This document shows, piece after piece, positions 13,945-20,673 of a stretch of DNA of 64,000 nt. Numbering within the stretch: position 1 is the stretch's first letter; every line of letters starts with the position of its first letter. The DNA is from Pseudomonas laurylsulfativorans (GTDB taxonomy: Bacteria; Pseudomonadota; Gammaproteobacteria; Pseudomonadales; Pseudomonadaceae), in the NCBI RefSeq assembly GCF_002906155.1, contig NZ_MUJK01000003.1, positions 186,001 to 250,000 of the forward strand, in the 5' to 3' direction. The position numbers and the translations under genes were made by a program. The notes below the pieces were generated by a model. It was not told where the DNA came from and ran no database searches. It saw nothing but the letters and a program-made list of their open reading frames with translations.

Positions 13945-15756
13945 TCATGGCAATTGATCTTCCAGCGGGCCGCCCAGCACTTTCAGGTATTCCAGCAGCG
14001 CCCAGCGTTCTTGCGGCAGCAACCAGCGGCCAATCACACCATTACCGAGTTTGCCGGCACGGAATTCATGACCGCTGTTGTGGTTGCCGGTGATTCGCGT
14101 GTCGAACAGAAAAGCGTTGGTAAAGGCTTCGGTGTCATACCCCAGATGCTGTGGGTCATATTCGAAAGTGCCTTTGTAGAACGTGGTCGCACGCTCATCC
14201 TGAGGCGACAGCAGTTGATAGATGCTCGGTACCGAACCGTTATGCAGAAACGGCGCTGTCGCCCATACCCCCGCCAATGGCCTGGCCTTGTATGAGCGCA
14301 ACTCGCGCACTCCGATTGGCAGGCCGAAACCGTCCATTTCCGGGCGCTCGGCAGGGGTGACTTGGGCGTCTTGATAGGCTCGGTCCTGGACATAGGCAGT
14401 GACATAGGCCAGCCCCTTGGCCACGGACATTTTGCTCAGGTCCAGTGGTTCGGTGGGTTTGGGCTCGACATCAAGTTTTTCCAGTTCCGGCTGCTTCCAT
14501 TGCAGCGCTGTCAGGTCGAAGCGGTGGTCGGCAATGTTGTTGGCCGCGCCGGGGTCGGTGCCAATATATTCCATCGGGATCATTTTCAAGTGCTGGACAT
14601 ACCGCCCCTCGCCCTGGGTAGTACGCGGCACATGACAACCCGCGCAGTTTTCCGCAAACAAGGCGCGACCCTTTGCTGCCAGAGTCTTGTCGACCGCGCC
14701 CAACAGATCTTCCGGCCAGGCCGGAGGCGCGAGGCGTTGCAGGGTTTCTTCGATCAGGTGCAGGTCGCGCACACGGACGCTGGAGGGGTAGCGGGCGTCT
14801 CCCATCAGCGGTTGGCCGCTCTTGTCGAAGAAATTCAGTGTGGCACCGACGCCCAGCGCCTCGCCGATGTTGCGCGCCATTGGTTGTTTCGCCGAGCCGT
14901 TCCACTGCACCCATTCGAACGTCCACATGTCCCACAACTGCGGATAATCGACCGGGGCATTGGCCACGCGGTAGTTATCGGGGGAGATCGCATCACCGAA
15001 GCTGGCGTTGGCAATGCGCCCGAAGGCATCTGTGCGTCCCGGACCTTCCTCGGTCGGATAAAGCCCGCGATGGGTGTCGTTCCAGGCCACCTTGAGGAAC
15101 GTATCGAGTGAGGATTTGAACTCTTTGCGCAACGCTTGGTGGCGGGCGTCGTAGTCCTCGCCCAGCACATTGCGTGCGAAACGTTCGAACTTCCACGGGT
15201 TGTAGTAGGTGGAGGCCAGGCTGGCCACCAGTGCTTGTCCGAAACTGCCCCCTTTGAGTGTAGGAACACTGGACGGCAGGACATGCTGCGCCGAGCCGCC
15301 GTCGATACGCACGGCTTGCCCTTTGAAGCGCAGTTCACCGGTATGGCAGGCCGCGCAGGTGATATCCAGAAATATACCCGGGCTTCCCGCATTCTGATGT
15401 CGAGTAAAGCCGACCGGTAGGTTTCCGGGGTTGTTCACTGTCGGTTTCTGGCCGGGGTCCACCAGAAAACCGAAGCGGGCGAGGTACTCGGGGGCGGCGA
15501 AGCGTTGCTGCGAGAAGGGCAGTTCGAGGGCGGTGAACCAGTCATAGTGCAAGCCTTTGACCTGAGTGCCCTGGGGGGTGAAGTAGTAGGTTTCGCGGTC
15601 GGCCGCGCTCCATTGCTCCAGGTAATGCACCTGCTGTGCCGGCGACCAGGCCGGCAATTTCGGGTTGGCGACGTAGTAAAGCACCACGGCCATGATCAGC
15701 CCGAGCAGTGCTGCGATGAGAACCAGCAAGCGAATGAAGAGGCGCAAGATGAACAT
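13945..15756 (-). CDS. Membrane-anchored di-haem cytochrome c (peroxidase/RoxA-like family)
   Basis: A 603-residue protein with an N-terminal signal anchor (residues about 5-29) and two c-type haem motifs, CAACH at 134-138 and CAGCH at 371-375. The C-terminal block WATAPFLHNGSVPSIYQLL is typical of MauG/cytochrome c peroxidase-related proteins. The roughly 600-residue length and the motif spacing resemble the RoxA/RoxB di-haem oxygenase group more than the 350-residue peroxidases. Haem attachment requires export, so it acts in the periplasm. Only an AAGG directly abutting the ATG is visible as a ribosome site. It is co-transcribed with the catalase-like gene downstream. Substrate unknown. Confidence 0.85.
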   Translation of the reverse strand: MFILRLFIRLLVLIAALLGLIMAVVLYYVANPKLPAWSPAQQVHYLEQWSAADRETYYFTPQGTQVKGLHYDWFTALELPFSQQRFAAPEYLARFGFLVDPGQKPTVNNPGNLPVGFTRHQNAGSPGIFLDITCAACHTGELRFKGQAVRIDGGSAQHVLPSSVPTLKGGSFGQALVASLASTYYNPWKFERFARNVLGEDYDARHQALRKEFKSSLDTFLKVAWNDTHRGLYPTEEGPGRTDAFGRIANASFGDAISPDNYRVANAPVDYPQLWDMWTFEWVQWNGSAKQPMARNIGEALGVGATLNFFDKSGQPLMGDARYPSSVRVRDLHLIEETLQRLAPPAWPEDLLGAVDKTLAAKGRALFAENCAGCHVPRTTQGEGRYVQHLKMIPMEYIGTDPGAANNIADHRFDLTALQWKQPELEKLDVEPKPTEPLDLSKMSVAKGLAYVTAYVQDRAYQDAQVTPAERPEMDGFGLPIGVRELRSYKARPLAGVWATAPFLHNGSVPSIYQLLSPQDERATTFYKGTFEYDPQHLGYDTEAFTNAFLFDTRITGNHNSGHEFRAGKLGNGVIGRWLLPQERWALLEYLKVLGGPLEDQLP

Positions 15757-16016
15757 CCTTGTCGAGTTATCATGCCGTTATGCCCGAGTGCCCAAGGTGC
15801 GGCAAGAGGCCATTACGCCAGATGTTGTAGGTTCAGGAATCAGTCTGCGTCGGAACAAGATGAAAGAAGCTTCATCAGCCGAATTGTGAAATGCGTTTAA
15901 ACACCTGAACTTATCAAATGTTTCCGGCTCTCATGCCGGTAGCCATTGGTCGTGGCGGCCTGATAAGCTCGCGGCTTTACTCGATTGCCCTTTAGGCGCA
16001 TGAACAAGGAAATAGC

Positions 16017-16733
16017 ATGAAACAGCATCGGTTGGCGGCGGCGGTGGCCCTGGTTAGCCTGGTACTCGCGGGTTGTGATTCGCAGACCAGCGTAGAGCTG
16101 AAAACTCCGGCGCAAAAAGCTTCCTACGGAATTGGCCTGAACATGGGCAAGAGCCTGGCTCAGGAAGGCATGGATGACCTGGATTCCAAAGCTGTAGCCC
16201 AGGGCATTGAAGACGCCGTCGGCAAGAAAGAGCAGAAGCTCAAGGACGAAGAGTTGGTTGAGGCGTTCGCCGCACTGCAAAAGCGTGCCGAAGAACGCAT
16301 GGCCAAGATGAGCGAAGAGTCGGCCGCTGCCGGCAAGAAGTTCCTCGAAGAAAACGCCAAGAAAGCCGGTGTGACTACCACCGCTTCGGGCTTGCAGTAC
16401 GAAGTCGTGCAGAAGGCCGATGGCCCTCAGCCAAAGCCGTCTGACGTAGTGACCGTTCACTACACCGGCAAGCTCACCAACGGCACCGTATTCGACAGCT
16501 CCGTCGAGCGCGGTAGCCCGATCGATCTGCCGGTCAGCGGCGTGATCCCGGGTTGGGTCGAAGGCCTGCAACTGATGCACGTTGGCGAGAAGTACAAGCT
16601 GTACATCCCTGCTGACCTGGCTTACGGCGCTCAAAGCCCGAGCCCGGCGATTCCAGCCAACTCGGTGCTGGTATTCGACCTGGAACTGCTGGCCATCAAG
16701 GATCCGGCAAAAGAAGACGCCGCTGCCAAGTAA
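16017..16733 (+). CDS. FKBP-type peptidyl-prolyl isomerase lipoprotein (FkpA/FklB-like)
   Basis: A 238-residue protein with a lipoprotein signal ending in LVLAGC (Cys20) and an FKBP_N dimerisation region rich in Lys/Glu (about 30-120). The C-terminal FKBP domain (about 125-232) has VVTVHYTGKLTNGTVFDSS and IPGWVEGLQLMHVGEKYKLYIP. It catalyses cis-trans isomerisation of Xaa-Pro bonds and acts as a chaperone in the envelope. Asp after the lipobox Cys (CDSQ) would, under the E. coli +2 rule, favour the inner membrane, although Pseudomonas sorting also depends on residues +3 and +4. It is monocistronic with its own terminator. Confidence 0.94.
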   Translation: MKQHRLAAAVALVSLVLAGCDSQTSVELKTPAQKASYGIGLNMGKSLAQEGMDDLDSKAVAQGIEDAVGKKEQKLKDEELVEAFAALQKRAEERMAKMSEESAAAGKKFLEENAKKAGVTTTASGLQYEVVQKADGPQPKPSDVVTVHYTGKLTNGTVFDSSVERGSPIDLPVSGVIPGWVEGLQLMHVGEKYKLYIPADLAYGAQSPSPAIPANSVLVFDLELLAIKDPAKEDAAAK

Positions 16734-16750
16734 TCAGCGCCTGCTTCGAT

Positions 16751-16780
16751 AACAACGCCTCGCTTTTGCGGGGCGTTGTT
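16751..16780 (+). terminator. Intrinsic-type terminator after the FKBP gene
   Basis: Stem AACAACGCCTCGC (16751-16763) with GCGGGGCGTTGTT (16768-16780) and a TTTT loop. A long T tract is lacking, but the stem starts 17 nt after the stop codon. Confidence 0.75.
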
Positions 16781-16982
16781 GCATCTGGCGTTCGGTACGG
16801 GTAAACAAAACGAACAGACGCTCTAGGTCGGAGTCTTAGCCATAGTAGCCTCGGCGGTAGACGCACAAGGCCGCCAAGTCAATGAAATTATGGGGTTTTT
16901 TTGATGAGTAAAAAACGCCCGATCTGAACGCAGGCCTTGTAAAACGGGGCTTTCAGCGGTGAAAAGCAGCTCTGTTCACAAG

Positions 16983-17007
16983 GTTATCCACAATTTGTGT
17001 GGATAAC
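16983..17007. promoter_or_regulatory. Inverted pair of perfect DnaA boxes
   Basis: GTTATCCACA (16983-16992) and TGTGGATAAC (16998-17007) are exact inverted copies separated by 5 nt. Each contains the strict DnaA box TTATCCACA. They lie 18 nt upstream of the start codon of the YkvA-like gene, far from dnaA. Confidence 0.75.
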
Positions 17008-17025
17008 ATTTCAACGGGAGGAATG

Positions 17026-17481
17026 ATGAAAGCACCCTGGAATTTCGCTCGTTTCCTGCCGCTGGCCGGACGCCTCCTGGCACGCGGTCGATTGCCGACC
17101 CTATTGTTCGCGGTCGCCAGCAAAGGCGCGAGCCAGGGCTATCGACTGGGCAAGATCAAGGACGATTTGAAACTGTTGCAGGCACTCTGCCTGGCGTACT
17201 GGCGTGGTGAGTATCGTGCCATCAGCCCCAAGGCGCTGATTTCTGTGGTCGCGGGCCTGATGTATTTCCTCAGTCCGGTGGATGCGATCCCGGATTTCAT
17301 TCCGGTTTTCGGCATGTTCGATGACATCGCGGTATTGGCGTGGTTGATGAAAGTGCTCGACGACGAACTCAATGCCTTTCGCACCTGGCGTAAACGGCAA
17401 GCACCGGAGAAGCTCGCGGTGGTCGAGCGTCTGCCTGCTACCCCCGAACAACTTCAACTTCAGGGACCGAAAAAACACTGA
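17026..17481 (+). CDS. YkvA-family (DUF1232) membrane protein
   Basis: A 151-residue protein. The core LISVVAGLMYFLSPVDAIPDFIPVFGMFDDIAVLAWLMK (about residues 68-108) is the DUF1232/YkvA signature, with one or two short hydrophobic segments and the conserved SPVD.IPD motif. Function is unknown across the family. ATG 17026 has GGAG 5 nt upstream; the adjacent ATG at 17023 is too close to it. The promoter region holds two inverted DnaA boxes, so transcription may respond to DnaA. Confidence 0.88.
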   Translation: MKAPWNFARFLPLAGRLLARGRLPTLLFAVASKGASQGYRLGKIKDDLKLLQALCLAYWRGEYRAISPKALISVVAGLMYFLSPVDAIPDFIPVFGMFDDIAVLAWLMKVLDDELNAFRTWRKRQAPEKLAVVERLPATPEQLQLQGPKKH

Positions 17482-17595
17482 GTCGATTTCGACCTGTTCA
17501 CAGATTGATGCCCCCCGCGACCTTGGCCGCTGTTAGGATTACACTTCTAGGGAAAAGTGCCGACTCGCTAAGTGTTGTTGTCCTACGGGGTAGTC

Positions 17596-17937
17596 ATGGA
17601 TATTCAGATAATTACACGCGAAGGCGAGCCCGAATACGCGGTTCTGCCATGGGCTCAGTATCAGGCGTTACTCAAAGCAGCAGGCATCAAGGAGCAAGTG
17701 TCGCCGCCAGCCACGAAGCTTTCGGCGGCAACACCAGACGCGATTCTTCCGGGTCTGGATCAACTACGCAGTTTGCGCGAAGGGAAGGGCATCGTTATCG
17801 AGGCGCTGGCCCGCACGGTAGGCATCAGCCCGTCTTACCTGGCCATGATCGAAAGTGGCGAGCGTCTGCCCGACGCCGCGATTCGCCGCAGCCTGGCGTG
17901 GGAATTGACGGTGCCTGGGTGGAGGGACGAATCGTGA
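17596..17937 (+). CDS. XRE-type helix-turn-helix protein
   Basis: A 113-residue protein. The N-terminal part (DIQIITREGEPEYAVLPWAQYQALL) resembles the Phd/antitoxin-like strand-helix element that ends in a YxxL(L) motif. The C-terminal part (about 62-108) is a lambda-repressor-like HTH: LREGKGIVIEALARTVGISPSYLAMIESG. GGGG lies 5 nt before ATG 17596. The last four bases overlap the GTG start of the next gene (GTGA). The antitoxin-like make-up and the translational coupling hint at a regulator of its own operon, but the partner is not a recognised toxin. Confidence 0.85.
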   Translation: MDIQIITREGEPEYAVLPWAQYQALLKAAGIKEQVSPPATKLSAATPDAILPGLDQLRSLREGKGIVIEALARTVGISPSYLAMIESGERLPDAAIRRSLAWELTVPGWRDES

Positions 17938-18305
17938 GCGTACGCATCAGTCGTCAACATTGGGACGGATTGTTGGGCGAACTGGATCAGGCGCGCCGCC
18001 AGCGCCATCTGTTGACGTATCGGGCATTGCTGGAGCGTTTGCAGTTGCCGACCCCGGCCATGCAGACCCTGACGGCGGCCCTCGAGCATCTGGCGGCACT
18101 GGATGCCAAAGCGGAGCAGCCATTGCGCAGTTCACTGGTGATCAGTCAGGGCGCCAGCCGTTTGCCGCGCACCGGATTCTTTGAGTGTGTCGAACGCCTG
18201 GGACGTTTCTCCGGGCCGTCGGACGGCGTTGCCGCCGCGTCCTGGCACGCTTCGGAAGTGGTGCGGGTGTTCGAGTACGAATACCCGGAATCGGCCGAGG
18301 CCTGA
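17934..18305 (+). CDS. Uncharacterised protein coupled to the XRE gene
   Basis: A 123-residue protein starting at GTG 17934 (GGAGGG 7 nt upstream). No family is recognised. Residues 1-60 look helical (WDGLLGELDQARRQRHLLTYRALLERLQLPTPAMQTLTAALEHLAAL), somewhat like a winged or HTH domain. The second half (SLVISQGASRLPRTGFFECVERLGRF...SWHASEVVRVFEYEYP) is likely beta-rich. No signal peptide or TM segment is seen. It sits between an HTH gene and a Sel1-repeat gene with no gaps, so the three are surely co-transcribed. Codon use is like the neighbours. Confidence 0.85.
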   Translation: MSVRISRQHWDGLLGELDQARRQRHLLTYRALLERLQLPTPAMQTLTAALEHLAALDAKAEQPLRSSLVISQGASRLPRTGFFECVERLGRFSGPSDGVAAASWHASEVVRVFEYEYPESAEA

Positions 18306-18713
18306 GTGTTCCTACAACTCAAGGCGCGGGCCGGTTACTGGCTCGCGCGCCGTTTGTTTCACTGGTCGTGGTTTGTCCGTCAGCCACGTGGCTGGCTCTG
18401 GCTTGAAGGCCAGTTCGCGCGCATGGCCAACCTGGGCGATGTCGGCGCCCAGAGCTTCTATGGGCACATCCTGACGTTTCGCGGCGTCGGCCTTGGTGCT
18501 CGTGAGGAGGGCGTGCGTTTATTGCGCCTGGCGGCGTTGGCGGGCGATGGCAAGGCGGCGTATCAAGTGGGCGTGATCAGTCTGGCCGGGACGGCGAGCA
18601 AGGCCCCGGATCCGGTTGAGGCGGCGCGATTCTGGGAGATCGCGGTGAAGGCCGGGCATCCACTGGCGTCGATCAAGCTCAATGAGTTGAAATCTTCCCT
18701 GGCGCCTCGTTGA
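18306..18713 (+). CDS. Sel1-like repeat protein
   Basis: A 135-residue protein with a GTG start immediately after the previous stop (no intergenic base). The N-terminal amphipathic stretch with many Trp (ARRLFHWSWFVRQPRGWLWLEG) is followed by at least two Sel1 repeats: GDVGAQSFYGHILTFRGVGLGAREEGVRLLRLAALAGDGKAAYQVGVISLAG and a following unit ending AARFWEIAVKAGHPLASIKL. Sel1 repeats are protein-protein interaction scaffolds. It is the last gene of the XRE operon and converges on the EAL-GGDEF gene. Confidence 0.85.
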   Translation: MFLQLKARAGYWLARRLFHWSWFVRQPRGWLWLEGQFARMANLGDVGAQSFYGHILTFRGVGLGAREEGVRLLRLAALAGDGKAAYQVGVISLAGTASKAPDPVEAARFWEIAVKAGHPLASIKLNELKSSLAPR

Positions 18714-18737
18714 TTGGCGTGAAACCGAAAAGCTCCC

Positions 18738-20528
18738 TTATCGATGCCCTGAAACGAGCGCCTCTTCAACAGGCGACAGCGCCAGGCTATCAATCACATG
18801 CACGCTATAGCCCTGCACATTCTTCGCATTGTGCTTGGCCTGTGATGCCATTTCGGCCAACTGGCTCGCATCGAGTTGTCCACAGGCCTGCGGGTGCAGA
18901 TGCACCACCCCGATCGACAGCGATAACAGCGCAAACTCCTGCCGTATGCCCTGGCGGTTCGGTGCGATGAAGCAACCGGCTTCCAGGTGCTCGCTGCGGT
19001 AGAAGCGCCGGCACTGGCTCTGGAAGTCGTCGAGCAACTGGTTCAAACGTTTGCGCCAGTCTTCCGGGCCTAGCACCAGCAGGAAATCATCACCGCCAAT
19101 GTGGCCGACAAAATCGCGGGACGGGTCGACGCGGTCGTTCAGGCATTGCGCCAGGCACAGCAGGACTTCGTCGCCGCGGCCGTAGCCGTAGATGTCGTTG
19201 AAGGGTTTGAAGCTATCAATGTCCACGTAGCAGATCACCGATTCCCGTTGCTGTTGCAGCAACCGCGTCAGGCATTGCTGGATCGGTACGTTACCCGGCA
19301 GCAAGGTGAGCGGGTTGGCGTAGCGGGCTTGCTGGATCTTCAGTTCGGTGATCAGTTTGAGTACGTCTATCACGCGGCCCAGCCCGAGATAGCCGCCATT
19401 GAGGGTGATGATGAAATCCTCTTCGATGCGCTGGCGGGCGCGGCTGGTGATCAGGCGGCTGACCTGTTGCAGCGATTGGCTCAGCTCGACGGCGAGGAAG
19501 TCATCGTTCATCAAGCGGCTGATGGGCTTGCGGGCGAACAGGTCGGTGGCAAAGGGCTTGAGCAGGACGTCGGAGAGCGAATGCCGATGGACAATGCCAC
19601 AGGGCTGACCCTGTTCATCCAGGACCGCCAGCGAGTTCAGGTTGGCCTGCCGGCGAAAGGCTTCGAGTACCGTGGCGGTCGGGGTGTCCCGGTTCACGGC
19701 GGGATGCTCATTGAGCAGGGCGCTGAGGTCACTGCCGTCTTCGCTCAGTACAACGGCGGTGCTGTCCTGTCGGGGCATCAATGCCCGGGCATCCCGTGGC
19801 GGGTGTTCCTGGGGGCGGCAAAGCAGATAGCCTTGTACCAGGTCCACGCCCATTTCGGTCAGCACTGTGAGTTCTTCGGCTAGCTCGATGCCTTCGGCGA
19901 TGACTTGCGCCCGTGAAGCCTTGGCGATTTGCAGGATCGAACCGACGAACTCGCGCTTGAGCGCATCCTGATGAATGCCATCAATGAAATGCCGGTCGAT
20001 TTTCACGTAATCCGGCCGCAGTTCCGACCATAAGCGCAAACTCGAATAGCCCGCCCCCAGATCATCCAGCGCAATTGAAAATCCCATCGCCCGATAGTGA
20101 TGCAGGGCGGTTTGCAGCAACTGGAAATCATCCGTCGGCGTCTGTTCCGTGAGCTCGATGACCACCTGGCTCGGGGGAATGCCGAAGTCTTGCAGTAATT
20201 GCAGGGTGCGCCCCGGTTGATGGGCCGCTTCGAGCAGGGATTCCGGAGATACGTTAAGGAACAACAGGCCAGGCAGTTGCTGCTCCTTGAAGCGTCGGCA
20301 AGCGCTTTCGCGGCAGGCAATTTCCAGCTCGCTCAGGCGTCCGGCCTGGCGGGCGACGGCGAACAGGGCGACAGGGGAATGTAGAGGGCTGTTGGAGGGT
20401 CCGCGGCTGAGGGCTTCGTAGCCGAGAATGCGCCGTTCAGAGAGGCTGATGATCGGTTGGAACAGGCTGTGCAAACCACTTTGAGTCAGGATTGAGCTCA
20501 AGGCACTCAGCTGTTCGGTTGTGGTCAT
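18738..20528 (-). CDS. EAL-CBS-GGDEF cyclic-di-GMP protein
   Basis: A 596-residue cytoplasmic protein. It has an N-terminal EAL phosphodiesterase domain (EAL at 38-40, then LNVSPES, ELTEQT, ALDDLGAGYSSL, VKIDRHFIDG, IAEGIE), two CBS modules (about 270-385) and a C-terminal GGDEF domain with GRGDEVL and the signature GGDDF (478-482). GGDDF is an accepted active-site variant, and the EAL residues appear intact, so the protein may both make and break c-di-GMP. The CBS pair probably senses a nucleotide. The ribosome site is weak (GAGA), and a strong terminator ends only 20 nt before the start codon. Confidence 0.9.
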   Translation of the reverse strand: MTTTEQLSALSSILTQSGLHSLFQPIISLSERRILGYEALSRGPSNSPLHSPVALFAVARQAGRLSELEIACRESACRRFKEQQLPGLLFLNVSPESLLEAAHQPGRTLQLLQDFGIPPSQVVIELTEQTPTDDFQLLQTALHHYRAMGFSIALDDLGAGYSSLRLWSELRPDYVKIDRHFIDGIHQDALKREFVGSILQIAKASRAQVIAEGIELAEELTVLTEMGVDLVQGYLLCRPQEHPPRDARALMPRQDSTAVVLSEDGSDLSALLNEHPAVNRDTPTATVLEAFRRQANLNSLAVLDEQGQPCGIVHRHSLSDVLLKPFATDLFARKPISRLMNDDFLAVELSQSLQQVSRLITSRARQRIEEDFIITLNGGYLGLGRVIDVLKLITELKIQQARYANPLTLLPGNVPIQQCLTRLLQQQRESVICYVDIDSFKPFNDIYGYGRGDEVLLCLAQCLNDRVDPSRDFVGHIGGDDFLLVLGPEDWRKRLNQLLDDFQSQCRRFYRSEHLEAGCFIAPNRQGIRQEFALLSLSIGVVHLHPQACGQLDASQLAEMASQAKHNAKNVQGYSVHVIDSLALSPVEEALVSGHR

Positions 20529-20548
20529 GGCGATCTCTGGCGATAAAA

Positions 20549-20593
20549 AAAGGACCGGGCGTGCCCTTGGTAAAAGAGCACGCCCGGTCCTTT
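20549..20593 (-). terminator. Strong terminator after prc, directly before the EAL-GGDEF gene
   Basis: Perfect 16-bp arms AAAGGACCGGGCGTGC (20549-20564) and GCACGCCCGGTCCTTT (20578-20593) with a 13-nt loop. On the minus strand the stem is followed by a T run. It is 81 nt after the prc stop. Confidence 0.92.
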
Positions 20594-20673
20594 ATTTCAC
20601 GACAGAATGATGACTGTTTGATGACGCTCCGGGGAGCGTTAGCATTAAATTGCCATCAGTTGCGTGTGAAAAC

